A DNA stretch of 64,000 bases. It comes from Thiohalorhabdus sp. Cl-TMA. Its GTDB lineage: Bacteria; Pseudomonadota; Gammaproteobacteria; Thiohalorhabdales; Thiohalorhabdaceae. Made by a program: the position numbers and the translations under genes. Of this stretch, positions 35,548-44,069 are shown one piece after another. The stretch lies in NCBI RefSeq assembly GCF_041821045.1, contig NZ_JBGUAW010000001.1:248001-312000 (forward strand). The letters are read 5' to 3'. Each line of letters starts with the position of its first letter. Position 1 is the stretch's first letter. Below the pieces are notes generated by a model. That model ran no database searches, was not told the origin of the DNA, and saw only the letters and a list, made by a program, of their open reading frames with translations.

Positions 35548-35683
35548 GGGGAATGCCTTGTGTAGTCGTTTGCTTGGCTCGGAAAATGGGAATGATTTTA
35601 AAGTTGCCCATGAAACCGGAGCAAGCTGGGGGCGCGCCCCATCTTGCATGGTTCATAAAAAGACGGTATCAGATCCACCCGGC

Positions 35684-35712
35684 TGTTCATGGTTCGGGTG
35701 GTGGATTATACT
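35684..35712 (+). promoter_or_regulatory. Putative sigma-70 promoter of the glc operon
   Basis: TGTTCA and TATACT are separated by 17 bp and end 34 bases before the glcD ATG, in the AT-rich part of the divergent gap. No glycolate-regulator (GlcC) gene or site was identified. Confidence 0.4.
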
Positions 35713-35745
35713 TGACCTCCCCTCTGAGGAATACGTGCGTCTCCA

Positions 35746-37230
35746 ATGCCCCGAACCGCCGAAGCCCCGGAATCCGCCGAGATAGATCTCCTGGCCCGTC
35801 GCTTCCGGCGTTTTCTGCCCCCGGAAGCGGTGATCACGGAGGAGGAAGAGCTGCGTCCCTACGAGTGCGACGGGCTCTCCGCCTACCGGCAGCTGCCCAT
35901 GGTGGTGGTGATCCCCGAGACGCACGACCAGGTCAGCCAGGTGCTCGCCGTGTGCAGCGAGCTCCGGGTGCCGGTGGTGGCCCGCGGGGCGGGAACCAGC
36001 CTGTCCGGCGGCGCCATGCCCCTGGAGCGGGGCGTGCTCCTTTCCCTGGCCAAGTTCAACCGCATCCTGGAAGTGGACCCGGATAACCGCTGCGCCCGCG
36101 TGGAGCCGGGGGTCCGCAATCTGGCCGTGTCCCAGGCTGCCCAGCCCCACGGGCTGTTCTACGCCCCCGACCCCTCCTCCCAGATCGCCTGCACCATCGG
36201 CGGTAACGTGGCGGAGAACTCCGGGGGGGTGCATTGTCTGAAATACGGACTCACTGTGCACAACGTCCTCGGCCTCCGGGTGCTCACCATGGAGGGCGAA
36301 TGGCTGGAGCTGGGCGGCAAGGGCCCGGACGGCCCCGGCTACGACCTGCTGGCCCTGATGAACGGCTCGGAAGGCATGCTCGGCCTGGTGATGGAGGCCA
36401 CCGTGCGCCTCACGCCGGTGCCGGAGCGGGAGCAGGTCCTGCTGGCCGCCTTCGACGACCTGGAGGCCGCCGGCCAGGCGGTGGCGGACGTCATCGCCGA
36501 AGGGGTGCTGCCGGCGGGGCTGGAGATGATGGACAATCCGGCCATCCGCGCCGCCGAGGACTACGTACGGGCCGGCTACCCCACCGATGCGGCCGCCATC
36601 CTCCTGTGCGAGCTGGACGGCACCAACCGCGAGGTCTCCGAGGAAGTGGCGCGGGTGCGCGAAATCCTCAACCGCGCGGGGGCCACCGAGGTACGGACGG
36701 CGGAGACCCCGGAGCAGGCCGCCACCTTCTGGTCGGGGCGCAAGGCCGCTTTCCCGGCCACTGGCCGCCTGGCGCCGGACTACTACTGCATCGACGGCAC
36801 CATTCCCCGCAAGCACCTGGGCGAGGTGCTCACCCGCATCGGCGAGATCTGCCGCGAGCACGGCCTGCAGGCGGCCAATGTCTTCCACGCGGGGGACGGC
36901 AACCTCCATCCCCTGGTCCTCTACGACGCCAACAAGGAGGGGGACCTGGAACGGGCGGAGGTCGCCGGACTGCGAATCCTGCAGCTGTGCGTGGAGAAGG
37001 GTGGCACCATCACCGGCGAGCACGGCGTGGGCGTGGAGAAGCTCGACGCCATGTGCGGCCAGTTCGCCGGGCCGGAGCTGGAGCAGTTCCATGCGATCAA
37101 GGCGGCCTTCGACCCTCAGGGGCTCCTCAACCCCGGCAAGGCGGTGCCCAGCCTCAAGCGCTGCGCCGAGTACGGCGGCATGCACGTACACCGGGGCGAG
37201 CTGCCCTTCCCGGAGCTGCCGCGGTTCTGA
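35746..37230 (+). CDS. glcD: Glycolate oxidase FAD subunit
   Basis: A 494-residue FAD-linked oxidase subunit that oxidises glycolate to glyoxylate. The FAD-binding PVVARGAGTSLSGGAMP near residue 77 and CTIGGNVAENSGGVHC near 148 are clear, as are DGNLHPLVLYD and the metal/substrate segment GTITGEHGVGVEKL near 420. It forms a membrane-associated complex with GlcE and GlcF feeding electrons to quinone. It starts the glc operon. A 165-bp palindromic repeat separates it from glcE. Confidence 0.94.
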   Translation: MPRTAEAPESAEIDLLARRFRRFLPPEAVITEEEELRPYECDGLSAYRQLPMVVVIPETHDQVSQVLAVCSELRVPVVARGAGTSLSGGAMPLERGVLLSLAKFNRILEVDPDNRCARVEPGVRNLAVSQAAQPHGLFYAPDPSSQIACTIGGNVAENSGGVHCLKYGLTVHNVLGLRVLTMEGEWLELGGKGPDGPGYDLLALMNGSEGMLGLVMEATVRLTPVPEREQVLLAAFDDLEAAGQAVADVIAEGVLPAGLEMMDNPAIRAAEDYVRAGYPTDAAAILLCELDGTNREVSEEVARVREILNRAGATEVRTAETPEQAATFWSGRKAAFPATGRLAPDYYCIDGTIPRKHLGEVLTRIGEICREHGLQAANVFHAGDGNLHPLVLYDANKEGDLERAEVAGLRILQLCVEKGGTITGEHGVGVEKLDAMCGQFAGPELEQFHAIKAAFDPQGLLNPGKAVPSLKRCAEYGGMHVHRGELPFPELPRF

Positions 37231-37244
37231 AAAACGGCTTATGT

Positions 37245-37409
37245 AACCGCCAAGGACGCCAATACCGCCGAGAAAAACGACCCAAAGACGGCAAGGCACC
37301 AGGAAGCCAAGCACGGAAACGGCAATTATGGACAGATTTTTCTGTGTTTTCCTTAGGTGTCTTGGCTTCTTGGCGTTTTTTCCCGCCATTCATGGCGCGC
37401 TTGGCGGTT
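37245..37409. repeat. Long palindromic intergenic repeat, copy A (glcD-glcE gap)
   Basis: About 165 bp with perfect 10-bp terminal inverted repeats (AACCGCCAAG / CTTGGCGGTT) and further internal pairs built from the same unit (GGAAGCCAAG with CTTGGCTTCTTGGCG). A short inner hairpin ACAGA/TCTGT is near 37332. A second copy lies in the glcE-glcF gap; the 3' halves of the two are nearly identical for ~45 bp. No open frame is supported. It resembles MITE- or REP-like chromosomal repeats of GCCAAG type and would fold into a large hairpin in the glc mRNA. Confidence 0.8.
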
Positions 37410-37430
37410 CAAAAACCGATACGGTGAATC

Positions 37431-38504
37431 ATGCCCGAGATCCCCGAAAACGACCGCACCGAGGAGCTCCAGGCCGCCGTGCGCGCCGCCCTGGCCGACC
37501 GGGAGCCCCTGGCCGTTCGCGGCGGCGGCACCAAGGCCTTCTACGGTCGAGCGGGCACCGGCCAGCCGCTAGAAGTGAGTGGCCACTCCGGGATAGTGAA
37601 CTACGATCCCACCGAGCTCGTGGTCACCGTGCGCTCGGGAACCCGGCTCGCCGACCTGGAGGCCCTGCTGGCCGAGCACGGTCAGCAGCTCGCCTGTGAG
37701 CCGCCGCATTTCGGGACGGCGGCCACTGTAGGTGGCATGGTGGCCGCCGGTCTGGCCGGGCCGAGGCGGCCCTGGGGTGGCGCGGTGCGGGACGCCGTGC
37801 TCGGCGCGCGGCTGCTGAACGGCTCCGGCGAGGTGCTGCGCTTCGGCGGCGAGGTCATGAAGAACGTCGCCGGCTACGATCTGTCGCGGCTGATGGCCGG
37901 CTCCCTGGGGACCCTCGGCGTGCTCCTGGAGGTCTCCCTGAAGGTCCTTCCCCGGCCGGCCATGGTCTGCACCCGGGTGCTGGAGCTGGACGGCCGGGAG
38001 GCCCTGGAGCGCCTCGCCCCATGGGGCCGTCAGCCTCTGCCCGTCACCGGCGCCGCCCATCTCGACGGCCGGCTGTACCTGCGTCTGGCGGGCAACGAGG
38101 CGGCGGTGACCGAGGCCGGGGAGCGTCTGGGCGGCGAGGAGCCGGCGGACGGCACCGGTTTCTGGATGGATCTGCGCGAGCAGCGACTGCCCTTCTTCGC
38201 CGGGGAAACACCCCTGTGGCGGCTGAGCGTTCCCCCGGCCGCACCCCTCGGCGAAGGCCGGGAGCCCTTATTGATCGATTGGGGCGGTGCCCAGCGCTGG
38301 CTGCGCAGCGAGGCGCCGGCGGAGACCATCCGGGAGGCGGCGGGGGAGGCCGGCGGCCACGCCGTCCTGTTCCGGGGTGGGGACCGTACCGGCGAGGTAT
38401 TCGCGCCGCTGAGCGGTCCGCTGATGACCGTCCACCGCAACCTCAAGCGGTCCCTGGATCCGCACGGACTGTTCAATCCGGGCCGGATGTACGGCTGGCT
38501 CTAG
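37431..38504 (+). CDS. glcE: Glycolate oxidase FAD-binding subunit
   Basis: A 357-residue subunit related to the FAD domain of GlcD: PLAVRGGGTKAFYGRAGTG near residue 26, VTVRSGTRLADLEALLAEHG near 62, GTAATVGGMVAAGLAGPRRP near 97 and KNVAGYDLSRLMAGSLGTLG near 143. The C-terminal half is divergent, as is normal for GlcE. It needs GlcD and GlcF for activity. The 200-base gap before it and the 184-base gap after it are almost entirely the two repeat copies, unusual spacing for an operon whose genes normally abut. Confidence 0.92.
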   Translation: MPEIPENDRTEELQAAVRAALADREPLAVRGGGTKAFYGRAGTGQPLEVSGHSGIVNYDPTELVVTVRSGTRLADLEALLAEHGQQLACEPPHFGTAATVGGMVAAGLAGPRRPWGGAVRDAVLGARLLNGSGEVLRFGGEVMKNVAGYDLSRLMAGSLGTLGVLLEVSLKVLPRPAMVCTRVLELDGREALERLAPWGRQPLPVTGAAHLDGRLYLRLAGNEAAVTEAGERLGGEEPADGTGFWMDLREQRLPFFAGETPLWRLSVPPAAPLGEGREPLLIDWGGAQRWLRSEAPAETIREAAGEAGGHAVLFRGGDRTGEVFAPLSGPLMTVHRNLKRSLDPHGLFNPGRMYGWL

Positions 38505-38506
38505 CG

Positions 38507-38666
38507 AAACGCCAAGTACGCCAAGAGAAAAGACCTGAAAATCCCAGGGCGCCAAGAAGCCAAGGTCAGGGAAGAAGCAGCGAGCCCATAATTCTCATTT
38601 TGCCTTTGCTTGGCTTCTTGGCGTTTTCTCCCGCCGTTCTTGGCGCGCTTGGTGTCCTTGGCGGTT
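38507..38666. repeat. Long palindromic intergenic repeat, copy B (glcE-glcF gap)
   Basis: About 160 bp, ends AAACGCCAAG and CTTGGCGGTT (one mismatch), with internal GCCAAGAAGCCAAG pairing to CTTGGCTTCTTGGCG. The block from CTTGGCTTCTTGGCG through GGCGCGCTTGG is shared with copy A; the middle (38560-38605) differs, and B carries a short extra TGTCCTTGG near the 3' end. It begins 3 bases after the glcE stop codon. Confidence 0.8.
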
Positions 38667-38688
38667 AATTATAAACAGGCCTCTTCCC

Positions 38689-39909
38689 ATGCAGACCAAT
38701 ATCCTCGAAGAGCTGCAGGAGACCGTGGAGGGCGCGGAGGCCGAGCGCATACTCCGCAACTGCGTGCACTGCGGCTTCTGCAACGCCACCTGCCCCACCT
38801 ACCAGCTCCTCGGTGACGAGCTGGACGGCCCGCGCGGGCGCATCTACCTGATGAAGGACATGCTCGAGGGCGGCGAGGTGAGCAAACGCACCCAGCGGCA
38901 CCTGGACCGCTGCCTAACCTGCCGCAACTGCGAGACCACCTGTCCCTCGGGGGTGGAGTACGGCAAGCTCGTGGATATCGGCCGCGAGATGGTGGAGCAG
39001 CGGGTGAAGCGGCCCTGGCACGAGCGCCTGTTCCGGGGGGTGCTGCGCCGGGTGCTGCCCGAGCCCGGCCGCTTCGGGCCGCTGCTGCACACCGGGCAGG
39101 CGGTGCGGCCGCTCCTGCCTGCCGCCCTGAAGGCGAAGGTGCCGGAGCGGGTCGAGGCGCCCGCCTGGCCCGAGCCGCGCCACGCGCGGCGGATGCTGGT
39201 CCTGGAGGGCTGCGTGCAGCCCGCCCTGTCGCCCCAGATCAATGCCCGGGCGGCCCGCGTGCTGGACCGCCTGGGCATCTCCCTGGTGACGGCGGCGGGG
39301 GCGGGGTGCTGCGGCGCCGTGGATCAGCACCTGGGAGCCCCGGATACGGCGGCCGACCGCATGCGCGCCAACATCGACGCCTGGTGGCCCCATGTGGAGG
39401 CCGGGGCCGAGGCCGTGGTAATGACCGCCAGCGGCTGCGGGGCGCTGGTGCGCGAGTATGCCTACCACCTCCGCGACGATCCCGAGTACGCGGAGCGGGC
39501 CGCCCGGATCAGCGCGCTCACCCGGGATCTGGGCGAGATCCTGGCCGACGAGGACCTCACCCCCCTTCAGCCCGCCGGGCCGGGCCGCATCGCCTTCCAG
39601 TGCCCCTGCACCCTGCAGCATGCCCAGGGCCTGAACGGGGTGGTGGAGGGGGTCCTGCGGCGCCTCGGGGTGGAATTGGCCCCGGTCGACGAGCCCCATC
39701 TCTGCTGCGGCTCCGCGGGTACCTACTCCATCCTGCAGCCGGAGCTGGCCGGCTCCCTGCGTGCGCGCAAGCTCGCCACTCTCACCGCCGGCGATCCGGA
39801 GGCCATCCTCACCGCCAACATCGGCTGCCTCCATCATCTGGCCGCCGGCTCCGACCGTCCCGTCCGCCATTGGGTGGAATGGGTCGACGCGGCCCTGGAC
39901 GGCAACTGA
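38689..39909 (+). CDS. glcF: Glycolate oxidase iron-sulfur subunit
   Basis: A 406-residue protein with two N-terminal 4Fe-4S motifs, [14 protein letters not shown] near residue 25 and [14 protein letters not shown] near 75, and two C-terminal CCG domains ([10 protein letters not shown]-type near 205 and [12 protein letters not shown] near 340) that bind cluster or haem-reductase-like groups. It passes electrons from GlcDE to the membrane quinone pool. It ends the operon. Confidence 0.94.
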   Translation: MQTNILEELQETVEGAEAERILRNCVHCGFCNATCPTYQLLGDELDGPRGRIYLMKDMLEGGEVSKRTQRHLDRCLTCRNCETTCPSGVEYGKLVDIGREMVEQRVKRPWHERLFRGVLRRVLPEPGRFGPLLHTGQAVRPLLPAALKAKVPERVEAPAWPEPRHARRMLVLEGCVQPALSPQINARAARVLDRLGISLVTAAGAGCCGAVDQHLGAPDTAADRMRANIDAWWPHVEAGAEAVVMTASGCGALVREYAYHLRDDPEYAERAARISALTRDLGEILADEDLTPLQPAGPGRIAFQCPCTLQHAQGLNGVVEGVLRRLGVELAPVDEPHLCCGSAGTYSILQPELAGSLRARKLATLTAGDPEAILTANIGCLHHLAAGSDRPVRHWVEWVDAALDGN

Positions 39910-39927
39910 CTCGGCGCGCCGGGGTGC

Positions 39928-41325
39928 TCAGGACGCCTCCGCAAGCCCGCTGAGCAGCGTCCGTGCCTCCGCGGCCGCGGGGTGGTCGGGATAGCGCCGC
40001 AGCAGGGACGCCAGCGTCCTGCGGGCCCGTTCCCCTTGCCGGAAATCCTCCTTGAGGATACGCCCCGAGAGCAGCACCACGGCGGGCACGTCCGGATGGT
40101 CCGGGTAGCGGTGGCTGAAACGGTTCATCAGCCGCAGGGCCAGCCGGGGGCGTCCCGCCGTGCGGGCGGCCAGGGCCAGGGGGTGCACCTGCTCGGGACG
40201 GCTGGGGCGGAAGGCCGGGTCCCGGTTGAGGCCGTCCTGGGCCACCTCCAGGGCCCGCTCCTCGCGCCCGGCCCGCAGCAATGCCGTAATGAAGGCGCGG
40301 CTTCCCGCCAGGAACGGGCCGTCCTGCTCCAGGGCCCGCAGCACGCCGTAGAGCCGCTCCCATCGATTCAGGTCCTCGGGGGCTTCCAGGACCTCCTCCC
40401 GCAACAGGCGGGCCGCCTCGGTCAGGCGGTTCTCCCGCACCAGCTCGGCCACCCGCTCGCGGCGCACGGGCTCCGCCTTCGCGGGCGGAGTCGGCAGCAC
40501 GGCGGGCCGGCCGACGGCGGGATAGCCCAGCCCGCGGGCCCACACCGCGCCGAGCCCGCCGGCTGCGCGGAAGAGGAACAGCATACCGTAGCCGGCCCAG
40601 AACCCGCCCCCGGCCAGCAGGGCCCACAGGGGCAGCGGCTCGGCGAGCGCGGCCCCCGCCCCGCCGGCGACGAGCAGGAGCAGGACGGCCACCGGGGCCC
40701 AATAGGGGCGGCCGAGGAGTCGGATGGTGCGCCCCAGCAGCACCGGATGCAGCCCGGCGAGCAGGGCGGAAAAAAGACGCCGCTCCCGACCGGTCACCAG
40801 GATGACGGCTGGCAGGAGGGCGGCCATCATCGGCAGGAACAGGCCCAGCACCACCGGCCTGGTAAGGACCAGCAGGGTCAGGCCCAGGGCCCCGTAGGCC
40901 ATGAGCGTCCCCAACAGGGCAACGGTCCGGACCAGCGCCGGACCGTCCGGACGCAGGGTGGGGCGCGGCGCGGGAGCCATGCCGAGGACGGTCTGGTCCA
41001 GGAGGCGGAACCCGAAATGGAGGAGGGTCACGGCCATGAGCAGGCCCACTGCCGGGCCGCCGGCGGGGATGACGGTGGCCGGGGCCAGGGCGGCGGATCC
41101 CGCCAGCAAGGCCAGGGGCCGGGGCCGGAACGGGAAGGTTAGCAGCCGCAGCATCCCCTCGCCCCGGGTCGGTCCCTGCGCCTCCGGGGGCTCCGGTGTT
41201 TCCCGCCGGCAGGGGCAATGTGGCGGGTCATCGGTCAGGCAGCGATCGCAAAGCGGCCGTCGGCATGCGGAGCAGTACCGCTCCGCCGGCTGCTCCGTGT
41301 GGTTGGTGCAGCGGTCCGTGCGCAT
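39928..41325 (-). CDS. B-box zinc finger / membrane / TPR-like protein
   Basis: A 465-residue protein of unknown function. Residues 1-40 hold a B-box-like zinc site with regularly spaced Cys and His (CTNHTEQPAERYCSACRRPL, then CDRC...HCPC). Residues ~60-290 have about six to eight membrane helices. Residues ~310-465 are helical pairs rich in Arg/Leu/Ala that resemble tetratricopeptide repeats (RLTEAARLLREEV, GREERALEVAQDGL, GRPRLALRLMNRFS). The architecture suggests a membrane scaffold with cytoplasmic ends. The ATG at 41325 starts directly at the zinc site behind GGGGGG. It is convergent with glcF (18-base gap). Confidence 0.7.
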   Translation of the reverse strand: MRTDRCTNHTEQPAERYCSACRRPLCDRCLTDDPPHCPCRRETPEPPEAQGPTRGEGMLRLLTFPFRPRPLALLAGSAALAPATVIPAGGPAVGLLMAVTLLHFGFRLLDQTVLGMAPAPRPTLRPDGPALVRTVALLGTLMAYGALGLTLLVLTRPVVLGLFLPMMAALLPAVILVTGRERRLFSALLAGLHPVLLGRTIRLLGRPYWAPVAVLLLLVAGGAGAALAEPLPLWALLAGGGFWAGYGMLFLFRAAGGLGAVWARGLGYPAVGRPAVLPTPPAKAEPVRRERVAELVRENRLTEAARLLREEVLEAPEDLNRWERLYGVLRALEQDGPFLAGSRAFITALLRAGREERALEVAQDGLNRDPAFRPSRPEQVHPLALAARTAGRPRLALRLMNRFSHRYPDHPDVPAVVLLSGRILKEDFRQGERARRTLASLLRRYPDHPAAAEARTLLSGLAEAS

Positions 41326-41432
41326 CGGGTCCCCCCCTTTACTTGGTACCCGAGGTTTTCCAGCTACCCTAGAGGTAAGCCCTGTAGTGGGCAAGACCTC
41401 TGCGGGTCAGCGGGTTTCACTTCCCACCGGCC

Positions 41433-41453
41433 TGTGGACAACTTTGTGGAGGA
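41433..41453 (+). promoter_or_regulatory. Pair of DnaA-box-like sequences, 12 bp apart
   Basis: TGTGGACAA (41433) and TGTGGAGGA (41445) follow TTCCCACCGG in the 157-bp gap between two minus-strand membrane-protein genes. The same CTGTGGAnAACTTTGTGGA core recurs at 42423 and 42847, so this looks like a third, diverged, truncated copy of that element. Confidence 0.45.
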
Positions 41454-41482
41454 ATACGGTATCGCCGTGGTGGCTCCGGCGC

Positions 41483-42205
41483 TCAAGCGGAGTGCCCGGC
41501 CTCGGTACCAGGGGGCCCGGGGAAGATCTCCGTGAAGGCGGCGTAGGTCGCGGCGATCCCCACCGGGCCGAGCACCAGGAACCCCAGTCCGAAGGGGATG
41601 GCGGCCGGTACGGCCAACAGAGCGTAGACCAGACCGAACAGCGCGATGGGGAGCAGGTTGCGTGCGGCGGCCCGTAGGCTGGTCCCCAGGGCGGCCGGGA
41701 TTCCGAGGGCGGCGAAGACCACCAGCGGAGCGGCGAAGTAGAAGGCCAGCACGGCAACCAGTCCAAGCACGAGGACGAGCAGGCCACCAAGGCCGCTCTC
41801 CAGGGCAAAGGGCGCCTCGTGGGCGGGGGCTCCCGGGGCGGGAAGGGCATCCGCCATGCTCAGATAGAGCGCGGCCAGCAGGAAGGTGGTGGCCAGGGCG
41901 AGGCCCCCGAGAAGCAATAGCGGAAGCCGGGTCCGGGAATCGGTCAGGCCGGCGAACAGGTGGTCGAGGCGCACCGGGTCGCCGCGGGCGCCGGATTGCG
42001 CCCCGAGCAGCAGGCCGGCGCCCAGGGCCGGGGTCAGTACCGTGCCCAGCAGCCCGCCCAGCACCGGTACCAGGTTCAGGACCAGTAGCAGCACCACGTA
42101 CAGCAGGATGAGGGCAATCCATTGGGCCGGCTGGGCGCGGAAATTGCGCCACCCGGCGCCAAACCAGGAAAAGGCCCGGCCAATGCCGATTCGTTGCGGT
42201 TCCAT
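41483..42205 (-). CDS. BPSS1780-family integral membrane protein
   Basis: A 240-residue membrane protein with about five helices after an N-terminal amphipathic stretch (GRAFSWFGAGWRNFRAQPAQWI). The pattern of helix pairs, the RNLLPIALFGLVYALLAVPAAIPFGLG region and the closing AATYAAFTEIFP match a second protein encoded at 44267-44995, so the two are paralogs. The family, called BPSS1780-like, has no known function. It is followed downstream by the B-box protein on the same strand and preceded by an 868-bp gap with repeats. Confidence 0.7.
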   Translation of the reverse strand: MEPQRIGIGRAFSWFGAGWRNFRAQPAQWIALILLYVVLLLVLNLVPVLGGLLGTVLTPALGAGLLLGAQSGARGDPVRLDHLFAGLTDSRTRLPLLLLGGLALATTFLLAALYLSMADALPAPGAPAHEAPFALESGLGGLLVLVLGLVAVLAFYFAAPLVVFAALGIPAALGTSLRAAARNLLPIALFGLVYALLAVPAAIPFGLGFLVLGPVGIAATYAAFTEIFPGPPGTEAGHSA

Positions 42206-42403
42206 GAAGCTTCCCTTTTCGCCCGCTTCGGAAACGCGGGCGGCGGTCCGGTTTTCGGTGCCGCCGTATTGTACGCGGATCCTGGGGCGATGAGGACGGT
42301 TGGTGCGGGTAGGCCCGGCCCCTGACGGGCGTGGCTATCCCCTACGGGGTGGGACGGATGATTCCGGGCTTTCCCGGATGAGTGATAGGAGGAGGCCCGA
42401 GTC

Positions 42404-42620
42404 GTTTTTTCCCCACAGAGCTTGTGGAAAACTTTGTGGAATATCCCGGGAAAGCATTCCTGAAGCCCCGGCAGGTGGGCGCTCCGGCGGATTGGCTCAA
42501 TTTCTAGGCATAAAAATATCACTTTAATAACAGTATCTTATGTTTCCGCTCCAGGCTCGGTCCGGATCCTGCGGCCGGAGGAATAAGTGAATACTCGCTT
42601 GTGGATGGGTGAATGGGCGG
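42404..42620. repeat. DnaA-box intergenic element, unit 1
   Basis: A ~217-bp unit with an ordered set of parts: TTTTTTCCCCACAG, then a DnaA box TGTGGAAAA at 42423 (matches TTWTNCACA on the other strand) and a near-box TGTGGAATA at 42435, then CCCGGGA, CCTGAAGCC, an AT-rich core (42506-42541) and AAGTGAATACTCGCTTGTGGATGGGTG. The CCCCACA and TGTGG segments are inverted with respect to each other. The same order occurs in unit 2. No gene is supported. The rest of the 868-bp gap (42206-42403 and 42621-42827) is GC-rich with nothing recognised. Confidence 0.65.
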
Positions 42621-42827
42621 GGCCCGTACCGGCGGTCCCCCTAGGCGGACGAGACAGCGGGGCACGGGCCTGCCCGGACCTCGGTACCCGAAAGGGGAGC
42701 GCCGGACGGCCCGCCCGTGCAGCGTCCGGGGACCCAGTGACTGGTGTGGCCTCCCTGCGGGCTGCGGGAGCCGGTTGGAAGCGTACGCCGGGGAAACCCG
42801 CAGCGCGACAGGGGGGAATCCGGAGTA

Positions 42828-43045
42828 TCCGTTTCCCCACAGGTCCTGTGGAAAACCTTGTGGAAACTCCCGGGATAGTGCCCCTGAAGCCGCATCCGGA
42901 TGGCGCCGGGGCGGTTTGGATCAGTTTGTAGGCATTATATTTATTTTTTAAAAACAGTTATTTGTGTGCATGTAACTGAATCGCAATGAATTGCCGGGGA
43001 GCCTGGCTAAGTGAATGCTCGCTTGTGGATGGGTGCATGCGCGGG
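42828..43045. repeat. DnaA-box intergenic element, unit 2
   Basis: A diverged direct copy of unit 1, 424 bp downstream: TTTCCCCACAG, DnaA box TGTGGAAAA at 42847 and near-box TGTGGAAAC at 42859 (same 12-bp spacing), CCCGGGA, CCTGAAGCC, an AT-rich core (42934-42964, with TTATATTTATTTTTTAAAAA) and AAGTGAATGCTCGCTTGTGGATGGGTG. Conserved blocks and variable spacers suggest the blocks are under selection. The segment ends just before the stop of the isoaspartyl peptidase gene. Confidence 0.65.
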
Positions 43046-43073
43046 GGAGCGCGAAGCTTGCTATGGGGAGGGC

Positions 43074-44012
43074 CTACGCCCCGTCTTCGCCGCCGACCTT
43101 CAGGGCGCCGTGGATGCCCTCCACCCCGGAGCGCACCACGGCGTGGGGCATGTGCTTGGACCGGTGGTCGACACAGGGAGCCCCGTTGCCGTCGATGCCG
43201 ATCAGCCCCGCCTCCGAGCCCAGTTCCCGGCCCAGCTCGTCCAGCACCTCGGAGAGGGCGGCTTCCAGCGGCATGCCTGCAGCGACCCGGCAGGTGACGG
43301 CGCGCGCCGTGCCGTGCCGCATCATCAGCTCACCGTGGCCGGTGGCGGCCACCGCGCAATGGGCATCGGCGAAATGGCCCGCCCCGGGCAGGGGAGCGTC
43401 CCCCACCCGCCCGGGGAGCTTGAGGGCGATGCCGCCCGTGGAGGTGGCGCATGCCAGGGCGCCCTGGCTGTCCAGGGCCACGGCGCCCACGGTGTCACCG
43501 CCCAGGTCGGGGTGGTCCCGCAGCAGTCCGGGGAGCCGGCCGAACTCCTCCGGGGCGTCGTCCATGCGGGCGCGGAGCCGGTTCCAGCGGTTCCGGGCGG
43601 CGGAGGTGATCGGATCGTAGTCGGGATAGCCCAGGCTCCGGGCGAGGCGCAGGGCCGCCGGGCCCGCGAGCAGGACGTGGTCGGTGTGCTCCATGATCGA
43701 CCGGGCCACCCGCACCGGGCTGCGCACCCGGGTGAGCGCGGCGACGTTGCCCGCGGCGAGGGTCGGGCCCCACATGACCCCGGCATCCATCTCTGCCTCA
43801 CCCGTCAGGTTCAGTGTGGATCCGGTCCCGGCGTTGAAAAGCGGGTCGTCCTCGAGGACGCCGACGGCGGAGATCACCGCCTCCAGGGCGGAGCTGCCCT
43901 CCGCCAGCCGCTTGCCGCCGTTCTCCGCCGCCGTGCGGACGCCGAAGGTGAGCTCCCGCTCACGTTCCGGAGGCCAGCTTCCGGCCCCGCCGTGGACAAT
44001 GATGGCGTACAT
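43074..44012 (-). CDS. Isoaspartyl peptidase / L-asparaginase (Ntn hydrolase)
   Basis: A 312-residue N-terminal-nucleophile hydrolase. It starts YAIIVHGGAGSWP, has FNAGTGSTLNLTGEAEMDA near residue 65, and its autocleavage site is GGDTVGAVALD near residue 180, where the Thr becomes the catalytic N-terminus after self-processing. Such enzymes remove isoaspartyl dipeptides and hydrolyse asparagine. The ATG at 44012 is the natural start of the HGGAG homology; reading further upstream gives no protein-like sequence. It lies on the same strand as the BPSS1780 paralog 254 bases upstream. Confidence 0.88.
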   Translation of the reverse strand: MYAIIVHGGAGSWPPERERELTFGVRTAAENGGKRLAEGSSALEAVISAVGVLEDDPLFNAGTGSTLNLTGEAEMDAGVMWGPTLAAGNVAALTRVRSPVRVARSIMEHTDHVLLAGPAALRLARSLGYPDYDPITSAARNRWNRLRARMDDAPEEFGRLPGLLRDHPDLGGDTVGAVALDSQGALACATSTGGIALKLPGRVGDAPLPGAGHFADAHCAVAATGHGELMMRHGTARAVTCRVAAGMPLEAALSEVLDELGRELGSEAGLIGIDGNGAPCVDHRSKHMPHAVVRSGVEGIHGALKVGGEDGA

Positions 44013-44069
44013 GGACACCTCCGGTGACGAGATGCTCGGGAACGTGCATCGTGGAGGAAGGCATGGCCG

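Noticed and set aside
42587-42931. Possible 114-aa protein between the DnaA-box units, behind GGAGGA
   Set aside because: It spans the end of unit 1 and the start of unit 2, has no recognisable features, and the matching start in unit 2 leads to a different sequence, so the similarity is in DNA rather than protein.
42404-43045. Chromosomal replication origin (oriC)
   Set aside because: DnaA boxes are few and none of the usual oriC neighbours (dnaA, dnaN, gyrB, rpmH, gidA) is present; titration or relic functions are kept as a finding instead.
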